64,000 nucleotides of DNA from Chitinophaga sp. SYP-B3965 (lineage in GTDB: Bacteria > Bacteroidota > Bacteroidia > Chitinophagales > Chitinophagaceae), in contig NZ_WJFD01000001.1 of the NCBI RefSeq assembly GCF_009647655.1, positions 3,100,001 through 3,164,000 on the forward strand, read 5' to 3'. The notes beneath the pieces are model-generated. The model was given only the letters and a program-made list of their open reading frames with translations, ran no database searches and was not told the origin of the DNA. Positions 31,825 through 40,881 of this stretch are shown piece by piece (the first letter of the stretch is position 1; every line of letters starts with the position of its first letter). Position numbers and translations under genes: made by a program.

Positions 31825-32739
31825 ATGAGGATAATTTTCATGGGTACGCCCGAGTTTGCTGTAGCTTCTTTAGATGCGCTCGTTCAGAATGGCTACAATG
31901 TGGTGGCAGTGATCACAGCGCCTGATAAACCTGCCGGCAGGGGTTTGCAGTTGCAGCAGAGTGAAGTGAAGCAATATGCGCTTCGTCATAACATTCCTGT
32001 GTTGCAGCCGGAGAAGTTGAAGAACCCTGATTTCATTGAAGAATTACGTTCCTATAAAGCAGATCTGCAGGTGGTGGTGGCTTTTCGCATGCTGCCTGAA
32101 ATTGTGTGGGATATGCCGCCGTTGGGGACTATCAATGTACATGCTTCTCTTCTGCCGCAATATCGTGGGGCAGCGCCGATCAACTGGGCTGTTATTAACG
32201 GGGAGTCTGTTTCGGGTGTTACTACTTTCAAATTACAACATGCTATTGATACGGGGAATATCCTTTTTTCTGTGGAAGTGCCTATTCGGGAAGATGAAAC
32301 TGCGGGGGAATTGTATGCTTCTTTGATGGCTGCGGGGGCTGGGGTTTTGTTGAAAACAGTGGCGGCTTTGAAAGATGGGAATGCGCCGGAGATGGTGCAG
32401 AATAATATTCCTTCGGATGAGTTAAAACATGCGCCGAAGATCTTCAAGGAAGATTGTAAGATCAACTGGTCAGATAGTGTTGATCATATTTATAACCTTA
32501 TTCGTGGGCTGAGTCCTTATCCTACGGCATTTACGTTGTTAGGGGATAAAACGTTGAAGATCTTTAAAGCGGTGAAGGAATCTGTTTCGCATTCGGAGGT
32601 GTTGGGGTCTGTGCATACGGATCAGAAGACTTTTCTCAAGTTTGCTGCGGATGGGGGGTATATTAATTTGGTGGAATTGCAGTTGGAGGGGAAGAAGAAG
32701 ATGGGGGTTGAGGAGTTTTTGAGGGGGTATAGGTTTTAG
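31825..32739 (+). CDS. fmt: Methionyl-tRNA formyltransferase
   Basis: A 304-residue enzyme that formylates Met-tRNA(fMet) with 10-formyl-THF for initiation. The N-terminal domain begins MRIIFMGTPEFAVASLDALV and holds AVITAPDKPAGRG and the catalytic segment INVHASLLPQYRGAAPINWA (Asn-His). DTGNILF and EDETAGELYASL follow; the C-terminal OB-fold domain (from about 205, KEDCKINWSD) binds the tRNA. The start at 31825 fits the family; an in-frame start 42 bp earlier does not. The gene's second half uses many G-rich codons. Confidence 0.95.
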   Translation: MRIIFMGTPEFAVASLDALVQNGYNVVAVITAPDKPAGRGLQLQQSEVKQYALRHNIPVLQPEKLKNPDFIEELRSYKADLQVVVAFRMLPEIVWDMPPLGTINVHASLLPQYRGAAPINWAVINGESVSGVTTFKLQHAIDTGNILFSVEVPIREDETAGELYASLMAAGAGVLLKTVAALKDGNAPEMVQNNIPSDELKHAPKIFKEDCKINWSDSVDHIYNLIRGLSPYPTAFTLLGDKTLKIFKAVKESVSHSEVLGSVHTDQKTFLKFAADGGYINLVELQLEGKKKMGVEEFLRGYRF

Positions 32740-32747
32740 AGTAGAGG

Positions 32748-32770
32748 GTTTGCCGCGCAGCAAAGGGCGG
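32748..32770 (+). repeat. 23-bp interspersed repeat, copy 2
   Basis: Identical to 24708-24730 and again followed by a T-rich tract (TTTTCTTTCTTCTTTTTT). Here it starts 8 bp past the fmt stop, a natural terminator position. The surrounding 80 bp are loosely similar to copy 1. Confidence 0.7.
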
Positions 32771-32893
32771 TTTTCTTTCTTCTTTTTTGACGGGGGCTTT
32801 TCTTTTGAGGGATGTATTTTTTCTTTCTGGAAAGGCTTTCTTTTAGGTATGATTAAGGATTCTTGTAAAGGGCAGATTTTTTCTCTTTAAAAT

Positions 32894-32933
32894 AAAAAAA
32901 ACGGTCAGGATGTTCCATCCTGACCGTTTTTTT
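32894..32933. terminator. Bidirectional intrinsic terminator between fmt and the LysM gene
   Basis: ACGGTCAGGATG and CATCCTGACCGT form a 12-bp perfect stem with loop TTC, flanked by A7 on the left and T7 on the right, so it works in both directions. Confidence 0.93.
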
Positions 32934-32951
32934 ATAAGGTGCTGTGGTGTT

Positions 32952-34001
32952 TTATTTTTCGTCGTAACTGAGTTCACAATAGAAACGCGTTTCATTGATC
33001 CCTAGTGCATCCTGGGCCGCATCGCTGAGTTTGATGATCAGGTTTGCATTTGCTTTTAGTTGCGGGATGGCATCCAGTACTTTTGCGTAGATGGATTTGC
33101 CGGTGAGCGGGTTGGTAACTTTTACGATCGTGCCGCGGGGGGCTGTATTGTGCAGGGCGTAATATTTGCCTGAACCTACTACTGCGTTGCTTCTGAACCA
33201 GGTGCCGGGGCCTTTTTCGCCTACTACATTTCTGCCGTTATTGGTTTGTTGCTGGTATTGCTGCTCAAATCCTCCGTCTGGCACATTGGGTGTGCGGCCG
33301 AGGCTGGTAGAAGGTTTGGTATCTGGCTGCTCTTGTTTGGTTTCAGGTTCTGCTCCCTGTGATTTTGTTACCGCGACAGGCTTTTCATCCACAACTTCCT
33401 GTTTTTCCTGTTTCACAACTGCGGGCGGATCTTGCTTTACAACTGGCGGTGGGTCCTGTTTTGCTACTGGTGGCGGATCTTGTTTGGGAGCCTCTTGTTT
33501 TGCTACTACGGGAGCCGCTGGTGCAGCAACCGGCAAAACAATAGAATGCCCGCTTCCTTTCACAAAACCTACGATCAGGTAGGCATCTTTCTTCACACCG
33601 TCTCCTGTAAAATTATTCCACTGGCGCACGTTGTCCAGGGGCACTTTATCAAACCGCAAAGAGATCCTGTACAAAGTTTCCTTGTCTGTAACCTGGTGAT
33701 ATACCGGCCGGGAACCTTCCCCGGTGTGGGCTTCCTTCGATTGAATGAAGTTACTTTTGCTCAAAGGGATCGTGATACCTTTCCCTAAACTAAGCCCCTG
33801 GTCCATTTGCATTTTATTCTTCGCCGCAATGTCCTTTGGACTTAAACCGTACGCACGACCGAGACTGTACCAGGTTTCCCCTTTCTTCACTGTATGTGTC
33901 AAATACAGATCGGGTGCGCTGCCCTGTGCAACAAGCGTATCCTGTGCGGCTACTCCTATCGTACTGACCATGAAAACACCTATCAAAACTGACTTTAACA
34001 T
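32952..34001 (-). CDS. Secreted LysM protein with Pro-rich linker and C-terminal double-psi-barrel-like domain
   Basis: A 349-residue exported protein (signal peptide 1-19). The first LysM domain is at about 33-78 (HTVKKGETWYSLGRAYGLSP). A second, weaker LysM-like segment is at about 100-150 (HQVTDKETLYRISLRFDKVP). A low-complexity linker (about 158-235) repeats KQDPPPV four times. The C-terminal segment (about 260-349) with TWFRSNAVVGSGKYYALHNT and RGTIVKVTNPLTGKSIYAKV resembles the RlpA/double-psi beta-barrel fold. It likely binds peptidoglycan and spans the periplasm. No lytic catalytic residues are evident to me. Confidence 0.85.
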   Translation of the reverse strand: MLKSVLIGVFMVSTIGVAAQDTLVAQGSAPDLYLTHTVKKGETWYSLGRAYGLSPKDIAAKNKMQMDQGLSLGKGITIPLSKSNFIQSKEAHTGEGSRPVYHQVTDKETLYRISLRFDKVPLDNVRQWNNFTGDGVKKDAYLIVGFVKGSGHSIVLPVAAPAAPVVAKQEAPKQDPPPVAKQDPPPVVKQDPPAVVKQEKQEVVDEKPVAVTKSQGAEPETKQEQPDTKPSTSLGRTPNVPDGGFEQQYQQQTNNGRNVVGEKGPGTWFRSNAVVGSGKYYALHNTAPRGTIVKVTNPLTGKSIYAKVLDAIPQLKANANLIIKLSDAAQDALGINETRFYCELSYDEK

Positions 34002-34197
34002 AATATCTAATACTTTAAGGGAACGAATATATGTGTTAAAAACGAATTAATGTTTATTGGAAAACGACAAAAAGCGGCTTTTGTTGTTATCCCGCAACCG
34101 TTGCCGATCCTATTTCTCCACATATGGCCTCTTACGTTTTCCACATTGGAATACGCAGGCCTGCTTCCGCAAAATAATAAGAGATAAGGATTTAACT

Positions 34198-35712
34198 TTA
34201 TACGATCTTTACTTCGGCCACCAGCTGCTGGAGCACAGCTTTTGCATCACCGAAAAGCATGGAGGTTTTAGGTTGGAAAAAGAGGTCGTTCTCAATACCG
34301 GCGTATCCTGGTTTCATACTGCGTTTATTCACGATCACCATCTTGGCATTTTCTACTTCCAGTATGGGCATACCGTAAATTGGACTGTCCGGATCATTTT
34401 TGGCGGCAGGGTTCACTACATCGTTGGCACCCAATACCAGTACGGCATCTGTTGTATTCATTTCTCCGTTGGCCTGTTCCATTTCCTCCAATTTCTCATA
34501 CGGTACATCTGCTTCTGCCAGCAAAACGTTCATATGACCAGGCATACGGCCTGCTACGGGATGAATAGCATAACTTACTTGCACTCCTTTTTCCTCCAGT
34601 AATTTTTCAAGTTCATGGCAAACGTGCTGTGCTTGTGCTACAGCCAGACCATAACCGGGAACGATCATTACTTTATTGGCGTAACGCAATACCACTGCGG
34701 CATCTGAGATACTGATCTCTTTGTAACTGCCCGTTTGTTCTTTCGCGGCACCACCTGTTTTAGGTCCTCCGAAAGAGCCGATGAGTACATTTTTCAATGA
34801 ACGGTTCATGGCTTTACACATGAGGATGGTGAGGATGGTACCTGCGGAACCAACCAGGATACCTCCAGTGAGCATGACTGGATTGTTATATAAGAAACCG
34901 CCACAAGCTGCTGCCACGCCGGTAAAGGAGTTCAGTAAGGAGATCACTACCGGCATATCTGCTCCGCCGATAGGCATTACAAATAATACGCCATAGGCGA
35001 TGGATAATGCGAGAATGATGTAAAAGGAAATAGAGATCTGTGGCAAAACATGATAGCTGCCTTCTTCCATTACATAACTGTTATTGATCACTGCCACCAG
35101 GTATCCTGCCAGGATCACAATAATACCCAGCATGGTAAGGTTCACAATATGCTGTCCTTTAAAAGCAAAGTCTTTTACTTTTCCATTTAATTTGCCCCAT
35201 GCAATTACACTACCTGCAAATGAAACTGTTCCGATGATAAGTCCTAAGAGTATGATCAGCAGTTTTCCGCCTACATGCACATCTACACCTCCCGAAACCA
35301 TATTGATCAGATCCGTTAATGCAGCATTTAAATTTCCGTTGCTTATGCTCAATGACACAGGCGTATGCGCTAAATGATTGAACTCCACAATAGAGATCAG
35401 CATCGCACAGGCTCCCCCCATTCCATTGAACATACTCACCATCTCCGGCATCGCCGTCATTTTCACTTTTCTTGCCGCAATCACACCTACCACTGTTCCT
35501 ATTAATAATCCGCTGAAGATCCAGCCGTAATTATGCAGTTTTTCTCCTCCTTCTTCATACAGGAATATCGTTCCGGCAATCGCCAGGAACATTCCTCCAG
35601 CAGCCACCAGGTTGCCTTTGCGCGCGGAGGCAGGATGACTGAGCATTTTCAGGCCAATAATGAATGTAACAGAGCCGATCAGATAAGCGATAGACAAAAG
35701 ACTTGCTTGCAT
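34198..35712 (-). CDS. pntB: NAD(P) transhydrogenase subunit beta
   Basis: A 504-residue inner-membrane subunit of the proton-translocating transhydrogenase. Residues 1-300 hold about nine membrane helices (YLIGSVTFIIGLKMLSHPAS, GGADMPVVISLLNSFTGVAA). The C-terminal dIII domain binds NADP(H), with MIVPGYGLAVAQAQHVCHEL, HPVAGRMPGHMNVLLAEADV and VLVLGANDVVNPAAKNDPDS as signatures. It uses the proton gradient to reduce NADP+ with NADH for biosynthesis. It is the last gene of the operon pntAa-pntAb-pntB, 10 bp past pntAb. Confidence 0.96.
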   Translation of the reverse strand: MQASLLSIAYLIGSVTFIIGLKMLSHPASARKGNLVAAGGMFLAIAGTIFLYEEGGEKLHNYGWIFSGLLIGTVVGVIAARKVKMTAMPEMVSMFNGMGGACAMLISIVEFNHLAHTPVSLSISNGNLNAALTDLINMVSGGVDVHVGGKLLIILLGLIIGTVSFAGSVIAWGKLNGKVKDFAFKGQHIVNLTMLGIIVILAGYLVAVINNSYVMEEGSYHVLPQISISFYIILALSIAYGVLFVMPIGGADMPVVISLLNSFTGVAAACGGFLYNNPVMLTGGILVGSAGTILTILMCKAMNRSLKNVLIGSFGGPKTGGAAKEQTGSYKEISISDAAVVLRYANKVMIVPGYGLAVAQAQHVCHELEKLLEEKGVQVSYAIHPVAGRMPGHMNVLLAEADVPYEKLEEMEQANGEMNTTDAVLVLGANDVVNPAAKNDPDSPIYGMPILEVENAKMVIVNKRSMKPGYAGIENDLFFQPKTSMLFGDAKAVLQQLVAEVKIV

Positions 35713-35722
35713 ATAGGGCTAT

Positions 35723-36034
35723 TTACTTTTTCTTCTTTGAAAACATTTCCAGCATTCTGTCCGTCACCACAAAACCACCTACCACATTGAGCGTTCCTAA
35801 TATCACGGCCAGGAATCCAAGTACCAGTGCGAGATAATTATCTGATTCCGCTTTGCCCATTACAATAATGGCCCCGATGATCACTACACCGTGAATCGCA
35901 TTTGCACCACTCATCAGCGGCGTATGCAATACAGCAGGAACACGGGAGATCACTTCTATGCCCAGGAATATAGAGAGTATCACGATGTACACCATCTCTA
36001 TATGCAGTTGTATAAAATCCAGTATTGCGTCCAT
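35723..36034 (-). CDS. pntAb: NAD(P) transhydrogenase subunit alpha, membrane part (PntAb)
   Basis: A 103-residue membrane protein with three helices (VYIVILSIFLGIEVISRVPA, IHGVVIIGAIIVMGKAES, VLGFLAVILGTLNVVGGFVV). It corresponds to the C-terminal membrane segment of the alpha chain in E. coli, here encoded as its own gene, as in Rhodospirillum-type split transhydrogenases. HTPLMSGANAIHGVV is a strongly conserved segment of this domain. It joins dI and dIII subunits in the proton channel. It is placed 13 bp after pntAa and 10 bp before pntB. Confidence 0.95.
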   Translation of the reverse strand: MDAILDFIQLHIEMVYIVILSIFLGIEVISRVPAVLHTPLMSGANAIHGVVIIGAIIVMGKAESDNYLALVLGFLAVILGTLNVVGGFVVTDRMLEMFSKKKK

Positions 36035-36047
36035 ATATTCAAATCAT

Positions 36048-37181
36048 TTATGCGGTTGCGGGTTGGAGGTTTTTCACGCGTTCATTCACAATCTCACCCT
36101 GGTGGGTGATGCAGGTTCCCTGGATCAGATCATCTTTGAAGTTCAGGTCCAGCTGGCCTTCTTTGGTGAGCATGAGTTTCAGGAAGTTCAGCACATTGCG
36201 GGCATATAGTTTACTGGCATCTGCCGGAGCAGTACCAGCAAGGTCTGAATTGCCGATCACGGTTACGCCTTTATGCAAAATGGTTTCTCCGTTTTTCGTA
36301 ACGGCGGTATTACCACCAGTGGCAGCAGCCAGGTCAATGATCACAGAGCCCGTGTGCATACTTTCCACCATCTCTTTGGTGATCAATATTGGTGCGGCTT
36401 TACCGGGAATCTGTGCGGTGGAAATAATGATATCTGCTTTCGCGGCGCTTTGCGCTATTTTTTCTACCTGTTTCTGTTTGTATTCTTCTGTTTGCTCCAC
36501 TGCATAACCGCCTGCTTTAGAAGCATCTGCTGCTCCTTCCACTTCCACGAATTTCGCACCGAGGCTCATCACTTCTTCTTTAACGGCAGGCCTTGTATCA
36601 AACACTTCTACAACCGCTCCCAGTCTGCGTGCGGTGGCAATGGCCTGTAATCCGGCCACACCTGCTCCAAGGATCAGGACCTTTGCAGGAGGAATACTTC
36701 CTGCAGCCGTCATGAGCATGGGGAAATAACGGCTATAGGTAAATGCCGCCATTATCACGGCTTTGTATCCGGCAATGTTAGCCTGGGAACTCAGTACATC
36801 CATACTTTGCGCACGTGTGGTACGGGGGATGGTGTCCAGACTAAAAGTGGTGAGTTGTTTTTCTGCCCATTGCTGCATGAGCTCCTGATTGTAGAGGGGT
36901 TGGTACACACCCATCAGGATCTTTCCGGGGGCTAACTGGTTCCATTCTTCGGGGACCAGGGAGCGGATACTGAGCAGCAGATCTGCCTGCTGTAATAATT
37001 CCGCGCGGGGTTTGATGACTGCGCCTGCTTCCCGGTAGGCATCATCTGTGTAAAATGCTTTTGCTCCGGCACCTTCTTCTACCCACACCGTTACCTGCTG
37101 CTGCACTAATTGTTTTACCACTTCCGGAACCAGCGATACCCTGCTTTCTTCTGCTTTTTCTTTTAGGACGGCCAAGATCAT
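36048..37181 (-). CDS. pntAa: NAD(P) transhydrogenase subunit alpha, NAD-binding part (PntAa)
   Basis: A 377-residue soluble dI subunit that binds NAD(H). It resembles alanine dehydrogenase: an N-terminal catalytic-like domain (MILAVLKEKAEESRVSLVPE) and a Rossmann fold with VLILGAGVAGLQAIATARRL and VVEVFDTRPAVKEEVMSLGA. The mobile RQD-type loop and DIIISTAQIPGKAAPILITK follow. VIIDLAAATGGNTA is conserved. It is the first gene of the operon; the chain stops before the membrane segment, which is encoded by the separate pntAb. Confidence 0.96.
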   Translation of the reverse strand: MILAVLKEKAEESRVSLVPEVVKQLVQQQVTVWVEEGAGAKAFYTDDAYREAGAVIKPRAELLQQADLLLSIRSLVPEEWNQLAPGKILMGVYQPLYNQELMQQWAEKQLTTFSLDTIPRTTRAQSMDVLSSQANIAGYKAVIMAAFTYSRYFPMLMTAAGSIPPAKVLILGAGVAGLQAIATARRLGAVVEVFDTRPAVKEEVMSLGAKFVEVEGAADASKAGGYAVEQTEEYKQKQVEKIAQSAAKADIIISTAQIPGKAAPILITKEMVESMHTGSVIIDLAAATGGNTAVTKNGETILHKGVTVIGNSDLAGTAPADASKLYARNVLNFLKLMLTKEGQLDLNFKDDLIQGTCITHQGEIVNERVKNLQPATA

Positions 37182-37310
37182 CTGCGATGGTGTTTTTGCT
37201 GATGGAATTTAAAGAAAAAAGCGGAGAAAATGGGGTTAAGGATTATGCGTATCGGGGCAAAAAGGGCTGAATCCTACGCCCCTAAAGGATTATAAATTTT
37301 TTAAATAAAT

Positions 37311-37342
37311 AAAAAAACCGCCCTGGTATTTATCAGGACGGT
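37311..37342 (-). terminator. Terminator of hemH
   Basis: On the minus strand, ACCG-CCTG pairs with CAGG-CGGT around an 8-nt loop with one mismatch, followed by seven Ts. It lies 8 bp past the hemH stop. Confidence 0.8.
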
Positions 37343-37350
37343 CTTTTCAT

Positions 37351-38382
37351 TTACGACATTTCTTCTTTACAAAGCAGTGCCACGGTTTTGACCCATGCAG
37401 GATGCGTGTTCATGCAGGGGATCATGGTAAAGCTATCCCCACCGTTGCTGATAAAGGAATGTTTTCCTTCCATGGCAATCTCTTCCAGTGTTTCCAGGCA
37501 ATCTGACACAAAAGCCGGACACACGATCAGTAATTTCTTTACACCCTGTTTAGGCAACGTTTCAAACAAGCCGGCCGTATAAGGTTTCACCCATTCTTCC
37601 CGGCCCAGCCTGGATTGAAAGGAAATGCTCCATTTATGACGGGGAATACCCAGCTTTTCTGTCACCAGATCTGAGGTGATGGTCACCTGGTGGCGGTAAC
37701 ACTGTTTATGTGCAGCAGAATCAACATGGCAGCAATCATTTACTTTATAGCAATGATTACCAGTTACATCTCCCTTTCGTATGTGCCTTTCCGGTAGCCC
37801 GTGATAACTGAAGAGGATGTGATCAAAATCCTGCTCAAGATAAGGCCGCATGCTTTCAGCCAGTGCGTCAATATATTCAGGGCGGTTATAGAAGGGTTCC
37901 ACCACTTTTAACGTAAATGGATATTTCTTTTTCTTATAGATCTCCTTCGCATATTCCACGGCGGTTTCATAACTGCTCATGGCGTAATGCGGATATAAAG
38001 GCATGAGTACCACTTCTTTCAGGTGCGGATGCTCTTTCATGAGCTTCTCAAAAGTAGCCAGGGGAGAAGGATTGCCGTAGCGCATGGTGATCTCAACGGG
38101 TATCTCCAGATCGTGCTGCAGGGCAGTTTGTAATTGCTTTGTCAGCGCAATGAGCGGAGAACCATCTTCCCGCCACACTTTACTATAAGCTTCTGCACTG
38201 TTTGCTGCCCGGTTTGGAACAATGATCCCTCCCACCAGTACTTTACGCAGCAGCCAGGGATAATCGATCACCCGCTTGTCCATCAGGAACTCCAGAAGGT
38301 ATTTTTTCACATCCGGTACCGCCGTAGAATCAGGCGAACCGAGGTTCATCAGTATAATAGCTGTATCAGATTTCGCGACCAT
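37351..38382 (-). CDS. hemH: Ferrochelatase
   Basis: A 343-residue enzyme from the start at 38382 that inserts Fe2+ into protoporphyrin IX, the last step of heme b synthesis. Landmarks are AIILMNLGSPDS at the start, VVLMPLYPHYAMSS, and the active-site FSYHGLPERHIRKGD with the catalytic His. The Glu-rich C-terminal segment VCPAFVSDCLETLEEI also binds metal. An in-frame ATG at 38403 would begin inside the promoter box at 38401, so 38382 is preferred. It is divergent from the hem operon, and a shared regulatory region of about 300 bp may coordinate both. Confidence 0.95.
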   Translation of the reverse strand: MVAKSDTAIILMNLGSPDSTAVPDVKKYLLEFLMDKRVIDYPWLLRKVLVGGIIVPNRAANSAEAYSKVWREDGSPLIALTKQLQTALQHDLEIPVEITMRYGNPSPLATFEKLMKEHPHLKEVVLMPLYPHYAMSSYETAVEYAKEIYKKKKYPFTLKVVEPFYNRPEYIDALAESMRPYLEQDFDHILFSYHGLPERHIRKGDVTGNHCYKVNDCCHVDSAAHKQCYRHQVTITSDLVTEKLGIPRHKWSISFQSRLGREEWVKPYTAGLFETLPKQGVKKLLIVCPAFVSDCLETLEEIAMEGKHSFISNGGDSFTMIPCMNTHPAWVKTVALLCKEEMS

Positions 38383-38400
38383 AGACCTAAAAAATTGTTG

Positions 38401-38408
38401 CAAAAGTA
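38401..38408 (-). promoter_or_regulatory. -7 box upstream of hemH
   Basis: The minus strand reads TACTTTTG (TAnnTTTG), 18 bp before the preferred hemH ATG. Confidence 0.45.
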
Positions 38409-38668
38409 AGGGCTTTTAAGCCTTTATCCTGCTAGTAGTGTCATTAAATTGTTAGAATAAAAACGAATAGCATGTTATGTTTCAGACTGATCCAGATCAT
38501 TGGAGGAGTGAAATTTCTGTCATTATTTTGTTGCTTATCTCTCTAAACGCTTTCACATGGCAGCTATTATCAAACATGATGAATATCATTTTTTACCGGC
38601 ACCCGTTAGCATGTTTAGAAATGACACAGTAGTGACAGCCTCCCGTGTGGTTTTGAAGTCTATGCAAG

Positions 38669-38676
38669 TATTTTTG
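38669..38676 (+). promoter_or_regulatory. Possible -7 box for hemA within the longer reading frame
   Basis: TATTTTTG matches TAnnTTTG and lies 24 bp before the ATG at 38701. A TTTTG precedes it by only 13 bp, short for a -33 element. If used, it forces hemA to start at 38701. Confidence 0.35.
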
Positions 38677-38700
38677 CAACCGGAAGCTTTTAAGAAACAC

Positions 38701-39954
38701 ATGCAGGTCAATCAGCCCAAAGACATATCACATTTTCATATCGTTGGCATCAACTATAAGAAAACCGACGCTGCGATCCGCGGTTTATTCGCTATAAACC
38801 AGGATCAATATCAGCAACTTTTACAGACCGCCCAACTGGCCGGTCTGAATGATCTGTTCGTGCTTTCCACCTGCAACAGGACCGAGGTATATGGTTTTGC
38901 GCCGGACGTGGAAGTATTAATGAACCTGTTATGCAATGCCGCCCACGGCAATCCCCAGGTATTCAAAGAACTGGCTTATCACAAATCCGGAGAAAGCGCC
39001 GTAAGGCATCTTTACCATGTTGGTACCGGCCTTGATTCCCAGATCCTTGGCGACTATGAAATTGTAGGGCAGATCAAGAACGCTGCCAAATTTGCGAAAG
39101 GCGCGGGATGCATCGGCACTTTCCTGGAAAGGCTGGTGAACAGTGTGCTGCAGGTATCCAAACTCATTAAGAATGAAACCGGCCTTAGCTCCGGCACTGT
39201 ATCTGTGGCTTTTGCCGCGGTGCGTATGCTGGAAAGTAAAGTGGCGGACATTAAGGATAAGAAGATCGTTTTACTGGGCGTTGGCAAAATTGGCCGCAAT
39301 ACCTGTAAAAATATCATGGAGTACCTGGGCGCGCGCAACATCACACTCATTAATCGTACTACCGCTGTGGCAGAAGAGTTTGCAGGAACACACGGTCTGC
39401 AATATGCGCCTTATGAGGAAATGGACAATGTGCTGAAGGCAGCAGATGTGATCCTTGTAGCTACCAACTCTTCCCAACCCACTATTCTGAAAGCACATCT
39501 GGAAGGCACACAACCCAAACTGGTGATTGACCTTTCCATTCCTTTCAACGTAGCGGCAGATGTAAGGGAATTAGCACATGTGGAAGTAGTGAATGTGGAT
39601 GAACTGAGTAAAGTGCAGGATGAAACCTTACAAAAACGCCTCAACGAAGTTCCCAAAGCCATGAGCATCATTGAAGAGCACATGGAGGAATTCCTCTACT
39701 GGTTCAAGATGCGCAAACATGCCGTAGTGCTGAAAGCGGTGAAAGAGAAACTCACGGAGATCCATGCACGGGAAATAAAAGAGCAAAAGAACGGCGCACA
39801 ATATAACATGGACGATATGGAAGAAGTTTCTTCCCGTATCATTCAGAAAATGATCAATCTTATGGCCGGCAAAGTGCGCAAAGAATCAGAGAAAGGCGAT
39901 CTCTACATCGCCATGATCAATGATATTTTTGAAGCCGGCGTTAATCAGGAATAG
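38701..39954 (+). CDS. hemA: Glutamyl-tRNA reductase
   Basis: Reduces glutamyl-tRNA(Glu) to glutamate-1-semialdehyde with NADPH, the committed step of heme synthesis by the C5 route. The catalytic domain starts HFHIVGINYKKTDAAIRGLF, and the nucleophilic Cys is in FVLSTCNRTEVYGFA (residue 58). HVGTGLDSQILGDYEIVGQI and the NADPH motif IVLLGVGKIGRNTCKNIM follow; the C-terminal helix dimerises. The frame is open from an ATG at 38557, which adds 48 residues with no family match, so 38701 is preferred (417 aa). It is first in the hem operon; hemC starts 3 bp after its stop. Confidence 0.93.
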   Translation: MQVNQPKDISHFHIVGINYKKTDAAIRGLFAINQDQYQQLLQTAQLAGLNDLFVLSTCNRTEVYGFAPDVEVLMNLLCNAAHGNPQVFKELAYHKSGESAVRHLYHVGTGLDSQILGDYEIVGQIKNAAKFAKGAGCIGTFLERLVNSVLQVSKLIKNETGLSSGTVSVAFAAVRMLESKVADIKDKKIVLLGVGKIGRNTCKNIMEYLGARNITLINRTTAVAEEFAGTHGLQYAPYEEMDNVLKAADVILVATNSSQPTILKAHLEGTQPKLVIDLSIPFNVAADVRELAHVEVVNVDELSKVQDETLQKRLNEVPKAMSIIEEHMEEFLYWFKMRKHAVVLKAVKEKLTEIHAREIKEQKNGAQYNMDDMEEVSSRIIQKMINLMAGKVRKESEKGDLYIAMINDIFEAGVNQE

Positions 39955-39957
39955 CAA

Positions 39958-40881
39958 ATGGACAAAGTCATCAGGATAGGTACCCGGGAAAGCCAGCTCG
40001 CACTATGGCAGGCCAACCTGGTAAAAGATTTACTAACTGCACAAGGGTTCTCCACGGTTTTAGTTCCCATCAAAAGTGACGGTGATATTGACCTCGTAAC
40101 ACCACTCTATGAGATTGGTGTACAGGGTATTTTCACCAAGAGCCTGGACCTTGCCCTGCTCAATGACCGCATAGATATTGCGGTACACTCCTACAAAGAC
40201 GTTCCCACCCAATTACCCAAAGGGCTCATCAATGCCGCCATCCTGGAAAGAGGGCCGGTAAAAGACCTGCTGGTATACAAACACGATACACAATTCTTAG
40301 AAGATAGTACTTATGTTGCTAACATCGCCACTTCCAGCATCCGCCGAAAAGCACAGTGGTTGCGGCGTTATCCGCAACATCAGTTGCACAACCTTCGGGG
40401 GAATGTAAATACCCGCCTGCAAAAGCTGGCTTCCGAAAACTGGGATGCCGCTATCTTTGCTGCTGCAGGACTTGAAAGGATCGGCGTAAGGCCCCCTGAA
40501 TCTATGATACTGGACTGGATGTTGCCTGCTCCAGCACAAGGGGCCATTGTAGTGGCCTGCAGAGAAGATGACACTTTCTGCAGAGAAGCCTTAACTCCCC
40601 TGAACCATGCAGACACAGCACTTTGCACAGGTATTGAGCGGGAATTCCTGCGTTACCTTTTAGGCGGTTGCACAACCCCTATCAGCGCTTATGCTTATAT
40701 TCAGGAAGGAGAATTATATTTTGAAGGCAACCTCTGTAACCTCGATGGCACACTGTCGCTTACCGTTTCTCATCAGTTGCCGGTAGCAAAAACAGCCGGG
40801 CTGGGCACATCTGCTGCCAAAGAAATACTGGCGCAGGGAGGTGATGCTATTATTGAAGAGATCAAACATGTCCAACGCTAA
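39958..40881 (+). CDS. hemC: Hydroxymethylbilane synthase (porphobilinogen deaminase)
   Basis: A 307-residue enzyme that polymerises four porphobilinogens into hydroxymethylbilane. It opens VIRIGTRESQLALWQANLVK. The catalytic Asp is in DIAVHSYKDVPTQLP, and the substrate-binding Arg cluster in IATSSIRRKAQWLRRYP. The dipyrromethane cofactor is attached to Cys238 in LLGGCTTPISAYA. Domain order and length match the family. The ATG lies 3 bp past the hemA stop, and the last 14 bases overlap hemD, supporting translational coupling. Confidence 0.96.
   Translation: MDKVIRIGTRESQLALWQANLVKDLLTAQGFSTVLVPIKSDGDIDLVTPLYEIGVQGIFTKSLDLALLNDRIDIAVHSYKDVPTQLPKGLINAAILERGPVKDLLVYKHDTQFLEDSTYVANIATSSIRRKAQWLRRYPQHQLHNLRGNVNTRLQKLASENWDAAIFAAAGLERIGVRPPESMILDWMLPAPAQGAIVVACREDDTFCREALTPLNHADTALCTGIEREFLRYLLGGCTTPISAYAYIQEGELYFEGNLCNLDGTLSLTVSHQLPVAKTAGLGTSAAKEILAQGGDAIIEEIKHVQR

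Noticed and set aside
34057..34602. 181-codon + strand open frame
   Set aside because: It overlaps the 3' end of pntB on the opposite strand, and the product is Phe/His/Cys-rich without motifs.
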